The notes below the pieces were generated by a model. The model ran no database searches, was not told where the DNA came from, and saw only the letters and a program-made list of their open reading frames with translations. 45,556 bases of DNA from Clostridia bacterium. GTDB lineage: Bacteria; Bacillota; Clostridia; Christensenellales; Aristaeellaceae. Where the stretch lies: assembly GCA_017524725.1 (NCBI GenBank), contig JAFXUZ010000085.1, positions 1 to 45,556 on the forward strand, read 5' to 3'. This document shows, piece by piece, positions 33,479 through 41,924 of this stretch (the stretch's first letter is position 1; each line of letters starts with the position of its first letter). The position numbers and the translations under genes were made by a program.

Positions 33479-34498
33479 ATGGCTTTGTTTGAAAACTACG
33501 AAGGACGCATGCCGCAGCTGCAGCCCGTCCTGGACAAATACGGATTCAAATCCTTTGAAGAAGTCAAGGCCTTCACCAACGGCAAGGGCGTTGACGCCTA
33601 TTCCATCGTCGAGAGCACCCAGCCCATCTGCTTTGAAAACGTGAAGTGGGCCTATGAGCTCGGCGCAGCCATCGCCATGAAGGAAAATGCGAAGAGCGCC
33701 GCCGAAGCCGCCAAGTGGATCGGCGTCGGCCTGCAGGCCTTCTGCATCCCCGGCTCCGTGGCGGACCAGCGCCAGGTCGGCATCGGCCACGGCAATCTGG
33801 GCGCCATGCTGCTGGATGAGGAGACGGAGTGCTTCGCCTTCCTGGCCGGCCACGAATCCTTCGCCGCCGCCGAAGGCGCCATCAAGATCGCCCTGAACGC
33901 CAACAAGGTGCGCACCAAGCCCCTGCGCGTCATCCTGAACGGCCTGGGCAAGGACGCCGCCATGATCATCAGCCGCATCAACGGCTTCACCTATGTGCAG
34001 ACCAAGTACGATTATCTGTCCGCCGACGTGAAGGAAGACCACGCGCTGACCATCGTCAGCAAGACGGCCTATTCCACCGGCGACCGTGCGAAGGTCAACT
34101 GCTACGGCGCGGACGACGTGCGTGAGGGCGTTGCCATCATGTGGCACGAGGGCGCGGACGTTTCCATCACCGGCAACTCCACCAACCCCACCCGCTTCCA
34201 GCATCCCGTGGCGGGCACCTATAAAAAGGAACGCTGGGAAGCCGGCAAGAAGTATTTCTCCGTGGCTTCCGGCGGCGGCACCGGCCGCACCCTGCATCCT
34301 GACAACATGGCCGCCGGCCCCGCTTCCTACGGCATGACCGACACCATGGGCCGCATGCATTCCGACGCGCAGTTCGCAGGTTCGTCCTCCGTTCCCGCGC
34401 ACGTGGAAATGATGGGCTTCCTGGGCGCCGGCAATAACCCCATGGTCGGCATGACCGTGGCCGTGGCCGTGGCTGTCCAGCAGGCGATGAACAAGTAA
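33479..34498 (+). CDS. GGGtGRT protein
   Basis: 339 aa soluble protein named for the motif GGGTGRTLHPDNMA (~262-275). Other conserved stretches are GSVADQRQVGIGHGNLGAML and ATTIM-like strands near NGLGKDAAMIISRINGF. No signal peptide or membrane segment. It always appears beside the NifU-like protein in anaerobes (known co-occurrence), but no reaction is known. AAAGGAGG lies just before the ATG. A strong terminator follows, so the pair is a two-gene operon. The codon bias is extreme, as in highly expressed genes. Confidence 0.88.
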   Translation: MALFENYEGRMPQLQPVLDKYGFKSFEEVKAFTNGKGVDAYSIVESTQPICFENVKWAYELGAAIAMKENAKSAAEAAKWIGVGLQAFCIPGSVADQRQVGIGHGNLGAMLLDEETECFAFLAGHESFAAAEGAIKIALNANKVRTKPLRVILNGLGKDAAMIISRINGFTYVQTKYDYLSADVKEDHALTIVSKTAYSTGDRAKVNCYGADDVREGVAIMWHEGADVSITGNSTNPTRFQHPVAGTYKKERWEAGKKYFSVASGGGTGRTLHPDNMAAGPASYGMTDTMGRMHSDAQFAGSSSVPAHVEMMGFLGAGNNPMVGMTVAVAVAVQQAMNK

Positions 34499-34512
34499 TC
34501 GCAGCGCTTTAC

Positions 34513-34545
34513 AACGCTCCCGAGGGTGACTTCGGGAGCGTTTTT
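34513..34545 (+). terminator. Rho-independent terminator after GGGtGRT
   Basis: AACGCTCCCGA pairs with TCGGGAGCGTT around GGGTGACT, with a T-run at 34541-34545. It ends the two-gene operon. Confidence 0.88.
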
Positions 34546-34566
34546 CACAGGATCGGGGGGGATCGG

Positions 34567-35040
34567 ATGGATCACGCGGAAGAAGCGAAGAGGCTGTTTT
34601 TGGAAGGGTATAACTGCGCCCAGGCCGTTTTCTGCGCTTTCCGCGACGTGACCGGACTGGACCTGGACACGGCGGCGCGGCTGTCGTCTTCCTTCGGCGG
34701 GGGCATGGGACGGCTGCGGGAGGTGTGCGGCACGGTGAGCGGCGCGCTGATGGCGCTGGGAGCCGTCCGGGGTTACGCCGATCCGCAGGACCGGAACGCC
34801 AAGGCGGTGCATTACCGCCTGGTGCAGGAATACGCCCGGCTGTTCCGGGAACGATCCGGTTCCATCGTATGCCGGGAACTTTTGAAGGACGTGCAGGTGA
34901 CACCCGGCGGCGTACCGGAGGAACGAACGCCCGAATTCTACGCCCGACGCCCGTGCCTGCGCCTGGCCGGGGAGGCCGCCGCGATCCTGGACGGGCTGCT
35001 TTTGGACCCGAATAAAGAAAAAGGGGAGGACGAAACATGA
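34567..35040 (+). CDS. C_GCAxxG_C_C family redox protein
   Basis: 157 aa. Signature cysteines: NCAQAVFCAF (~17) and EVCGTVSGALMALGAV (~55), then SIVCRELL and PCLRLAGEAA. The family is thought to be redox-active and is common in anaerobes; the exact role is unknown. Its stop overlaps the start of the Dabb gene (ATGA), so they are translationally coupled. It starts 69 bases after the GGGtGRT stop, beyond the terminator, so it may have its own promoter or depend on read-through. Confidence 0.85.
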   Translation: MDHAEEAKRLFLEGYNCAQAVFCAFRDVTGLDLDTAARLSSSFGGGMGRLREVCGTVSGALMALGAVRGYADPQDRNAKAVHYRLVQEYARLFRERSGSIVCRELLKDVQVTPGGVPEERTPEFYARRPCLRLAGEAAAILDGLLLDPNKEKGEDET

Positions 35041-35324
35041 TTCGCCATATCGTTATGTTCAAGATCAAGGACGAATACAAAGACGAGATCCCGCAATTGG
35101 TGAAAAACTTCTATGGGATGAAGGGAAAGATCGAAGGCATGCTGGATCTTGAAGCCGGGGCGGACCTTTTGCACAGCGACAGGTCCTACGACCTGGCCCT
35201 GATCACCGTGTTTGACGGCATGGAATCCTTCAAGGCTTACCAGACCCACCCGGTGCACCTGCCTGTGAAAAAGCGGATGCACGAGGTCAGGAGCGCGTCG
35301 GTCGCGTGCGATTACGAATTCTGA
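35037..35324 (+). CDS. Dabb (stress-responsive A/B barrel) domain protein
   Basis: 95 aa, one dimeric alpha/beta barrel: IRHIVMFKIKDEYKDEIPQL, the middle DLALITVFDGMESFKAYQTH and the C-terminal VRSASVACDYEF. The HxxH-like segment HPVHLPV is where ligands are bound in some relatives. The role is unknown. It overlaps the C_GCAxxG_C_C gene by four bases and precedes the FUSC fusion gene by nine, so the three are likely one operon. Confidence 0.85.
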   Translation: MIRHIVMFKIKDEYKDEIPQLVKNFYGMKGKIEGMLDLEAGADLLHSDRSYDLALITVFDGMESFKAYQTHPVHLPVKKRMHEVRSASVACDYEF

Positions 35325-35333
35325 TTTTCGATT

Positions 35334-36632
35334 ATGCAGAAGAAGCTTGTTTTTCCCTATATCGGCCAGCGCATACTGAAGACCTCGGCCGCGGTTTTCC
35401 TGTGCCTGCTTTTTTACTATTTCCGGGGATATCGCGGCATAGAGATGTCCGCCGAAGCGGCCATTACCGCCATCATCTGCATGCAGCCCTATGTGCATGA
35501 TACCCGGGAATATGCCTTCAACCGCATTTCGGGCACCCTGATCGGCGCCGTATGGGGATTTCTGTTCCTGCTGGTCGTTCCCCTGTTCCCATCCCTTACC
35601 GGCGTGCCGCTTTACGCGCTGATGGGCCTGGGGACCATGATCTCGCTGTACAGCGCCGTGGTGATCCGCAAGCCGGATACATCCAGCCTGGCGGCCATTG
35701 TATTCGTCTGCGTGGTGATCGCCTACCCCGACGTGGAAAAGCCGCTGGAACAGGCGTTCCTCCGGGTCCTGGACGTGCTGGTGGGAACGGGCATCGCCAT
35801 CGCCGTCAACCTGTTCCGCCTGCCCAGGGCAAAGCGGCGGGATCAATTGTTTTTTGTGCGCACAAAGGACCTGGCGCCGGACCAGCTTTCGCAGATCCCG
35901 TCTTCCGTCCTGTTCCGGCTGAACTACCTGTATAACGACGGGGCGAAGATCTGCCTGATCTCCGAGCACGCGCCGGCGTTTTTCATTGGCCAGATGAGCA
36001 GCCTCCGCCTGAACGCTCCGATGATCGTAATGGACGGGGCGGGCATTTACGACGCCGTCGAAAATACCTATCTTTCCACGACCTGCATGGCGCCCTCCGC
36101 CTCCCGATGGCTGATGAACCAGCTGAGCGATATGGGCGCATCCTATTTTATTTACACAGTGAATAAAAACAGGAACTTCATTTACCATCGGGGCACCATG
36201 TCCTCCGAAGAACAGATCGTTTATCAGCATATGAAGCGCTCACCCTATCGGCAGTACCTGGACGACGACGCTTTCGATCCCGGGGACATCGTTTATATCA
36301 AGATCGTCGCCAGGGAGGAACGGGCGGAACGCATCTGGCGCGCCCTTAAGGATATCCTGAAGCCAAACGGCCTTCGGGGGGCGCTCCGGCCCCAGGCGGG
36401 AGTGGAGGGCTGCGCCGGACTGTATTTCTATGCCGATGAGGCCGATGTGCGGCAGGCAGAAAAACAGCTGCTGCTTATGATGCGTCAAAAAGACCCCCGG
36501 CTGGAGGCCAGGGAAGTTTTTAATGCGAAAGGCTATCGCTCGGAAAACGACGCCGTGCATCTGATGCATATGCTGGGCAGGCAGTATGAACCCGTAAGGC
36601 TTGTGTCCGCTGTGAGGAAAAAGAAAAGTTAA
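35334..36632 (+). CDS. FUSC/aromatic-acid-exporter-type membrane protein fused to degenerate HAD-like domain
   Basis: 432 aa. Residues 1-~165 are an ArAE/FUSC membrane domain with about six helices (RILKTSAAVFLCLLFYYFRG; IICMQPYVHDTREYAFNRIS; LDVLVGTGIAIAVNLF). From ~172 the chain resembles a Cof-type HAD phosphatase in order: LFFVRTKDL in place of the D-x-D-G-T motif, ICLISEHAPAF in place of motif II, and APMIVMDGAGIYD for the N-G-A-x-I-Y-D strand. The catalytic Asp pair is missing, and the late G-D-x-x-N-D motif is not found, so it is probably a binding or sensing module rather than an enzyme. The ATG follows the Dabb gene. Confidence 0.75.
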   Translation: MQKKLVFPYIGQRILKTSAAVFLCLLFYYFRGYRGIEMSAEAAITAIICMQPYVHDTREYAFNRISGTLIGAVWGFLFLLVVPLFPSLTGVPLYALMGLGTMISLYSAVVIRKPDTSSLAAIVFVCVVIAYPDVEKPLEQAFLRVLDVLVGTGIAIAVNLFRLPRAKRRDQLFFVRTKDLAPDQLSQIPSSVLFRLNYLYNDGAKICLISEHAPAFFIGQMSSLRLNAPMIVMDGAGIYDAVENTYLSTTCMAPSASRWLMNQLSDMGASYFIYTVNKNRNFIYHRGTMSSEEQIVYQHMKRSPYRQYLDDDAFDPGDIVYIKIVAREERAERIWRALKDILKPNGLRGALRPQAGVEGCAGLYFYADEADVRQAEKQLLLMMRQKDPRLEAREVFNAKGYRSENDAVHLMHMLGRQYEPVRLVSAVRKKKS

Positions 36633-36687
36633 GGAACGGATGATCAATTGGGGAAAACCATAAATACACAGACGGGGAGGAACAGAT

Positions 36688-37137
36688 ATGCTGGATATCG
36701 GAGGGAAAGCGCCGGAGTTTACGCTGCCGGACCAGAATGGGGAGATGCACTCCCTTTCGGATTACAGGGGCCGGAAGGTGATCCTGTATTTTTACCCGAA
36801 GGACATGACTGCGGGCTGCACCAGCCAGGCCTGCGGATTCCGGGACCTGTATCCGCAGTTCAGGGAAAAAGGCGCCGTGGTGCTGGGCGTGAGCAAGGAT
36901 ACCGTGGCGTCGCACAAAAGGTTTGAAGAAAAGCACGGCCTGCCGTTTACGCTTTTGTCCGATAAGGACCTGTCCGTCATCACCGCTTACGACGTGCTCC
37001 GCCCCGCCCGGGAAGGCAAGCCCTCCGGGGGCGTGATACGGTCCACATATCTCATCGACGGGGACGGCGTGATCGTGAAGGCCTTCGGCGCCGTCAAGGC
37101 GAAGGAAAACCCGGCGCAGATGCTGGAGGCGCTGTGA
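36688..37137 (+). CDS. bcp: Peroxiredoxin, BCP/PrxQ type
   Basis: 149 aa. Thioredoxin-fold peroxidase: DIGGKAPEFTLPDQNG, then FYPKDMTAGCTSQACGFRD with the peroxidatic Cys (~46) and the resolving Cys five residues later, as in the atypical 2-Cys BCP group. It reduces hydroperoxides with thioredoxin. The arginine DVLRPAREGKPSGGVIRSTY supports the active site. GGGGAGG precedes the ATG. It lies 55 bases after the FUSC fusion gene and just before GH2. Confidence 0.93.
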   Translation: MLDIGGKAPEFTLPDQNGEMHSLSDYRGRKVILYFYPKDMTAGCTSQACGFRDLYPQFREKGAVVLGVSKDTVASHKRFEEKHGLPFTLLSDKDLSVITAYDVLRPAREGKPSGGVIRSTYLIDGDGVIVKAFGAVKAKENPAQMLEAL

Positions 37138-37210
37138 GGCAATAAGGCTTTTGCCGGGCCTTCCAAGGCGATCGCATGAAGTCGTTAAACGCGTGGAGGC
37201 GCAAAGGGGT

Positions 37211-39055
37211 ATGGGGGAACGGCTGCTTGGCGAATGGGATTTCGCCGCGGGAAATGATATGGGCTGCCTCCGGGAAGCGGTCAGGATCACCCTGCCGCAT
37301 ACCTGGAATACCGACGAACAGCTTCAAAACCGGCGGGGCAGGGGCTGGTACCGAACGGAGCTTCCTCCCTGCGAAGAGGGAGAGAAAAGGACCTTCGTTT
37401 ATTTCCGGGGCGTGTACAGGGACGCGGAGGTATACGTGGGAGACCGCCCTGTATTGAGGCATGAAGGGTCCGCTTATACCCCCTTCGGCGGGGAGATCAC
37501 CCGCTGGCTGGAGGGCGACGGCAGGGGAGTAATGACCGTTTCGGCGGACAGCCGCTTTTCACGCTCTGCCCTCCCGTATGATCAAAGCTTCGACTGGGCG
37601 GACGACGGGGGGATCTTCCGGCCTGTGATTTGCCGCAGGACGGGCGCCGGCGCGATCCTGGGATGCCGGATCGACACCTGGCCGGTGATCGCGCCGGGGG
37701 GCGGAAAACAGCGGACGGCGGAGGCTTTCCTGCGTGCGGAAGCTGAAACGGACGCCCCTGAAGGATACCGCATGGAGTGGAAACTGGAAGACGGCGCCGG
37801 GCATACGGTATGCGAGGGCCGGGCTGACGCTTCCCCTTCCGTGGAGCTTTCGGAACGGCTTGAAAGCGTATCCCTATGGCATTTTGATTCTCCCGCGCTG
37901 TACACCCTGTATCTTACGCTGAAGGACCCGCGGGGCGTGCCTTCGGATGAACGGTCCTGGCGCATCGGATTCCGTGAAATGAAAACCGCGGGGGAGCGAT
38001 GGCTGTTCAACGGCGAACCTGTGCGCCTTCCCGGGATGGAATGGATGCCCGGGAGCGATCCGGATCACGGCGCGGCCGAACCGTGGGAAACGCAGGAAAA
38101 GATGCTGCGGCTCCTTCGGGACAGCAACAGCGTGCTGACCCGTTTTCACTGGCAGCAGGACGACCGGGTGCTGGACTGGTGCGATGAGCATGGCCTGCTG
38201 GTGCAGGAGGAGATCCCCTTCTGGGGCAAACAGCCGGAAGGCGACCCCGAAGCGCTGTGGCCGGTCGTCAAAAGGCAGCTTCGGGAAATGATCGAAGCGC
38301 ACAGGCATCACCCCTGTGTGGTGGCGTGGGGAGTGGGGAACGAGCTTTCGGGACAGACCGAGACAGTGAGACGCTATGTCAGGCGGGCTGTCGCCGAAGC
38401 CGAAAGGCTTGACGGCACAAGGCTTGTCAACTATGTCACCAACACGGCCTGGGACTGTCCGTTTGACGACGCTTCCTGTGAGGGCGATGTGCTGATGATC
38501 AATGATTACATCGGCACCTGGCATCGGGGGCTTGAGGAGGAAACGGCGTGGCGGTCGGTGCTGGATGCGCATCCCGGACGCGTCTTTGTGCTGTCCGAGT
38601 TCGGGCTGTGCGAGCCGGCGTTTGCGGGGGGCGACGAGGAGCGCGAGCGGATCTTCCTTGAAAAGCTGGAGTTCTATCGGAAGATCGATGCGATCGGAGG
38701 CACGGTCTATTTCTGCCTGAACGATTACCGGACGCACATGGGCGAGGACGGAGCCGGGCGGCTCCGCAGGAGGGTGCACGGTTCCACGGACTGGAAGGGG
38801 GACCCCAAGCCCAGTTATTTTACGGTAAAGCGGGAGTACGCTCCGCTGACCCTTGAAAGGTGCGACGGCGGGATCCGGGTAAGGGTCCGGCACGATATCC
38901 CGTGCTACACCGCGCAGGGTTATGTGCTGACGGATGGGATCCGGTCGGTGACGATCCCCGACCTGACGCCCCTCGGGCGGGAGGAATGGCTTTGCACTTT
39001 TCCCCTGGATCCGGATAAAGCAAGGATCCTCCGGCCTGCAGGGGAACCGATATGA
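37211..39055 (+). CDS. Glycoside hydrolase family 2 (beta-galactosidase/glucuronidase type)
   Basis: 614 aa with no signal peptide. Sugar-binding jelly-roll (~1-150, RITLPHTWNTDEQLQNRRGR, then WADDGGIFRPVIC), an immunoglobulin-like domain, and a (beta/alpha)8 barrel with VVAWGVGNELSGQTE (acid/base Glu) and RVFVLSEFGLCEPAF (nucleophile Glu). The sugar specificity cannot be decided by eye. It is shorter than LacZ and lacks its C-terminal domain 5. The ATG at 37211 is chosen near a purine-rich GGCGCAAAGGGG; the frame extends back to 37151. A large hairpin follows its stop. Confidence 0.9.
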   Translation: MGERLLGEWDFAAGNDMGCLREAVRITLPHTWNTDEQLQNRRGRGWYRTELPPCEEGEKRTFVYFRGVYRDAEVYVGDRPVLRHEGSAYTPFGGEITRWLEGDGRGVMTVSADSRFSRSALPYDQSFDWADDGGIFRPVICRRTGAGAILGCRIDTWPVIAPGGGKQRTAEAFLRAEAETDAPEGYRMEWKLEDGAGHTVCEGRADASPSVELSERLESVSLWHFDSPALYTLYLTLKDPRGVPSDERSWRIGFREMKTAGERWLFNGEPVRLPGMEWMPGSDPDHGAAEPWETQEKMLRLLRDSNSVLTRFHWQQDDRVLDWCDEHGLLVQEEIPFWGKQPEGDPEALWPVVKRQLREMIEAHRHHPCVVAWGVGNELSGQTETVRRYVRRAVAEAERLDGTRLVNYVTNTAWDCPFDDASCEGDVLMINDYIGTWHRGLEEETAWRSVLDAHPGRVFVLSEFGLCEPAFAGGDEERERIFLEKLEFYRKIDAIGGTVYFCLNDYRTHMGEDGAGRLRRRVHGSTDWKGDPKPSYFTVKREYAPLTLERCDGGIRVRVRHDIPCYTAQGYVLTDGIRSVTIPDLTPLGREEWLCTFPLDPDKARILRPAGEPI

Positions 39056-39061
39056 TGATCT

Positions 39062-39103
39062 GAAGGGCTTCCCGATCTCCCGGCGGAGATCAGGAAGCCC
39101 TTC
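39062..39103. terminator. Long hairpin between convergent GH2 and SGNH genes
   Basis: GAAGGGCTTCC and GGAAGCCCTTC form an 11-bp stem; inside it GATCTCC and GGAGATC form a second stem around CGGC. It is symmetric and sits between convergent stops, so it could serve both strands, though the T-tract is weak. Confidence 0.6.
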
Positions 39104-39187
39104 ATCGATGAAACAAAGGTTCGGGAACGGATGGCCGGCGACGTTCCGGATAAGAGGAAATTGATCGGCAGGGATTGACCTGCCGCA

Positions 39188-40132
39188 TCAGAACCCCAGG
39201 CGCCTGATGGCATCCGCAAGGTTCCTGCCGTAAACTTCCGCCCCAAGCGCGTTCGGATGCAGGTTGTCCAGGAAGTATTCCGGCAGATGGGGCACCAGGG
39301 TGAAACCGTCGACAACGGTTATGTTCGGGTACTTTGCCGCGATCGCCATGACGTTTTTGCAGAAACGTTCAAGCGTGGGCAGGCCGTCCGGCACGTCCCC
39401 GCGCCAAAGCGGCGTGACGCACAGGACCGGGACCGAGCGGCCATGGATGCCGACCAGGGTTTCGTAGTATTCTTCCACGTCCTCCATGGTCCTGCATCCG
39501 AACTGGTTCGTGCCCAGGGCCACGATGATCTTGTCCGGCGTCCAGCCTTCCATCTTCATCAGGGAGTTTTTGTCGTAAACATATCCGCCGATCCCCTGGT
39601 TGATGATATCATAGTTCAGCAGGCGGTTGGCCACGCTGACATAGGTCTGGGCCGAACGGAGCGGGCCGTAGCCCTGGGTGATCGAATCCCCGAGCCAGAG
39701 CACTTTTTCATTCTTTCGCGCAGGCGTCCAGGAACCGCCGATCTCGCAGCCGCGGATCAATACAGTGGCGTCGGCCGGAAGATAAACAACGACATCCTTT
39801 TTTCCGTCGGGAAGCGTCCATTCCAGGCGGCCTGTTTTCGGAAGATCCTTTACATAACGGATATCATAGATCAGGCCGTCGACAGCCAGCTCGAAGGAAT
39901 CCTGCGATCCTTCCCAGATGATCCTGTAATCAAAAGAAACGGCCGTTGCGTCTGTGGTGAATTCCAGTGTCTTCGCGGTGGAAGCCATGCAGCGTTCATA
40001 CCAGAAATCGGAAACGGACCTGAAATAGGCCACCTGTTCTTCCGAATACTGAAAGGCCTGCAGATATCCGTCGTCCGTTTCCTGAAACGAATAGGCGCCG
40101 AAATAGATCGTTTTAAGTTCCCGGTTTGTCAT
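39188..40132 (-). CDS. SGNH/GDSL-family carbohydrate esterase
   Basis: 314 aa with no signal peptide. An N-terminal beta-sandwich (~1-135, SFDYRIIWEGSQDSFELAVD) precedes the SGNH domain: KVLWLGDSITQGYG (catalytic Ser ~148), NQGIGGYVYD (Gly), KIIVALGTNQFG (Asn) and LDNLHPNALGAEV (Asp-x-x-His). It resembles CE2/CE20-like sugar acetyl esterases; deacetylation of an intracellular oligosaccharide is likely. AAGGAGG precedes the ATG. It is the last gene of the minus-strand run, 12 bases after MATE. Confidence 0.88.
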   Translation of the reverse strand: MTNRELKTIYFGAYSFQETDDGYLQAFQYSEEQVAYFRSVSDFWYERCMASTAKTLEFTTDATAVSFDYRIIWEGSQDSFELAVDGLIYDIRYVKDLPKTGRLEWTLPDGKKDVVVYLPADATVLIRGCEIGGSWTPARKNEKVLWLGDSITQGYGPLRSAQTYVSVANRLLNYDIINQGIGGYVYDKNSLMKMEGWTPDKIIVALGTNQFGCRTMEDVEEYYETLVGIHGRSVPVLCVTPLWRGDVPDGLPTLERFCKNVMAIAAKYPNITVVDGFTLVPHLPEYFLDNLHPNALGAEVYGRNLADAIRRLGF

Positions 40133-40144
40133 GATGCTTCCTCC

Positions 40145-41542
40145 TTAAGGTCGTATCTTTTTATCAGTTACGTTCGGTTCCCTGCCCCATAAGCGGACAT
40201 AGATCGCTGAAGCAGCCAGCGCGCTTAAGACATCGGAAACGCACTGGGCTGCCAGCACGCCTGCGTATCCGGCGATCACAGACGCCGTAAGCAGGACGAT
40301 CACGAATATGATCCCCTGGCGGCTGAGGGAAAGGATCAGCGCCGGCGCGGCCTTTCCCGAAGCCTGGCACAGGCAGGTCATCAGCATCACGATGCCGGCA
40401 AAAACGCTCCCTGCCGTCTGCCAGCGGAGCATCGGGACTCCATCCATGACAAGCTGCGCGTCCGGGGTGATCAGCCCCAGCAGGAGGCCTGCGCCGAGGA
40501 ACACCAGCAGGGTCATGGCCAGGGACAGGCTTGTCAGGAAAAGAAGGCAGAACCGCAGCAGCTGACGCACTTTCTGTTTTTCGCCCGCTCCCGCCAGGAA
40601 ACCGAAGAGCGGTATGCCGCCAAAGGAAAACCCGACCAGGATCATCTGGACGATCATGGTCACCTTCAGCACGATGCCCATGGCGGCGATCTTATCGTCT
40701 CCGTAACGGAGCAGCTGCTGATTGAGCAGGATAATGCATACGCTGGAGGCGATATTTGTGATTGCCGCCGTGATGCCGATGGACAGTACATCCTTCAGGA
40801 ACGCTCCGCCGATCGTAAGGCAGGGAACGACCGAAAGGCAGCGGCTGCGGCGGAGAACAATGACCAGAAGGAACGCATCGCTCAGGATGTATCCGACGAC
40901 GGTCGCCAAAGCCGCGCCGGCAGCCCCCATGCCGGGGATCAGGAGGGGATCCAGGACCACGTTGACCACGGCGCCGACCGCGGTGCCCAGCATGGACAGG
41001 CCGGACATCCCTTCGCAGCGTAAAAGATTCATATGGATGAAATTGACGACGATGAACGGCGCTCCAAGCAGCAATACCGTGCCGTATTCACGGGCATAGG
41101 GGAGGGTGTCCGGGCTGGATCCCATCAGGCGCAGGACCGGATCCCGGATGAGCAGGATGCCGCCGCCGATGACGGCGCCGACAGCGAGCGCGATATAGAA
41201 GCAGAAGGAACTGACCCGTGAAACGGAATCCATCTCCCGCTTTCCCAGGAGGCGCGAGATCAGGGAGCTGCCGCCCTGGCCGAAGATATTCCCGAAGGCC
41301 ATCAGGATGGTGAACAGCGGCGCGCACAGGGACACCCCGGCAACCAGATACGCATTGCCCGTCCGGGCTATGAAGTAGGTGTCCGCCAGATTGTAGACGA
41401 TGGTTACGATGGATCCGAGCACCACCGGTAAAGCCAGATGAAAATACGAGGAAACCAGGCGCCCGGGATCCGGATAATGCTTTTTCTGCGTCTGCGCAGC
41501 GATATCGATCCCTCCTTTGGCTTTTTCATTCGGGTGTAACAT
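40145..41542 (-). CDS. MATE-family efflux transporter
   Basis: 465 aa with twelve predicted membrane helices in two halves. MATE marks include LPVVLGSIVTIVYNLADTYF (helix 1) and GQGGSSLISRLLGKREMD (the loop after helix 2). It exports drugs or metabolites using Na+ or H+; the substrate is unknown. The start is uncertain: the ATG at 41542 has no ribosome site, while an AAAGGAGGG lies inside the frame at 41518-41510, seven bases before an in-frame ATC at 41503. It follows the small unknown gene by six bases. Confidence 0.88.
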   Translation of the reverse strand: MLHPNEKAKGGIDIAAQTQKKHYPDPGRLVSSYFHLALPVVLGSIVTIVYNLADTYFIARTGNAYLVAGVSLCAPLFTILMAFGNIFGQGGSSLISRLLGKREMDSVSRVSSFCFYIALAVGAVIGGGILLIRDPVLRLMGSSPDTLPYAREYGTVLLLGAPFIVVNFIHMNLLRCEGMSGLSMLGTAVGAVVNVVLDPLLIPGMGAAGAALATVVGYILSDAFLLVIVLRRSRCLSVVPCLTIGGAFLKDVLSIGITAAITNIASSVCIILLNQQLLRYGDDKIAAMGIVLKVTMIVQMILVGFSFGGIPLFGFLAGAGEKQKVRQLLRFCLLFLTSLSLAMTLLVFLGAGLLLGLITPDAQLVMDGVPMLRWQTAGSVFAGIVMLMTCLCQASGKAAPALILSLSRQGIIFVIVLLTASVIAGYAGVLAAQCVSDVLSALAASAIYVRLWGREPNVTDKKIRP

Positions 41543-41548
41543 AAAAGC

Positions 41549-41863
41549 TTACAGTTCACAGATCATTTTTACTTTCAGCGGCCTTCTTGTCAGGAATTCG
41601 GTGTTCTCGTCCATGCTTGTTCGCGGGTGCTGATATATATCGGTACCTGTGGCGACCGGTTCGTCGATAATATATAAATACCCTTTCTGCGTGCCGTTGT
41701 GATGTATCCTGCCCTGATCGTCATAACTAAGCCTGGTGGGCCGGTGGGAAAAGGCTTCGGCCAATTCCCTCCATTGGGTCACGGTGCTGTTCGCCCGCAA
41801 AACGGTGAAGACCTGATCAGAACCGTGGTACCAGGACCCGTTCGGATCTATAATGATCTGCAT
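41549..41863 (-). CDS. Small protein of unknown function
   Basis: 104 aa, soluble. It starts MQIIIDPNGSWYHGSDQVFT and has an even mix of strands; YIIDEPVATGTDIYQHPR and RRPLKVKMICEL are at the end. No motif is recognised. GGGGAGG lies six bases before the ATG at 41863; the open frame runs further upstream but without a site. Same strand and tightly spaced with MATE and the unknown gene at 41925. Confidence 0.7.
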   Translation of the reverse strand: MQIIIDPNGSWYHGSDQVFTVLRANSTVTQWRELAEAFSHRPTRLSYDDQGRIHHNGTQKGYLYIIDEPVATGTDIYQHPRTSMDENTEFLTRRPLKVKMICEL

Positions 41864-41924
41864 ATTTTCCTCCCCAACGCCGATCTGATGATCATGTGTA
41901 TTTCCGCATCGCGGGGCGTCTGTT

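Noticed and set aside
33652..35080. Long minus-strand frames opposite GGGtGRT and its neighbour
   Set aside because: Produced by strongly biased codons of the plus-strand genes; they cross a terminator and have no domains.
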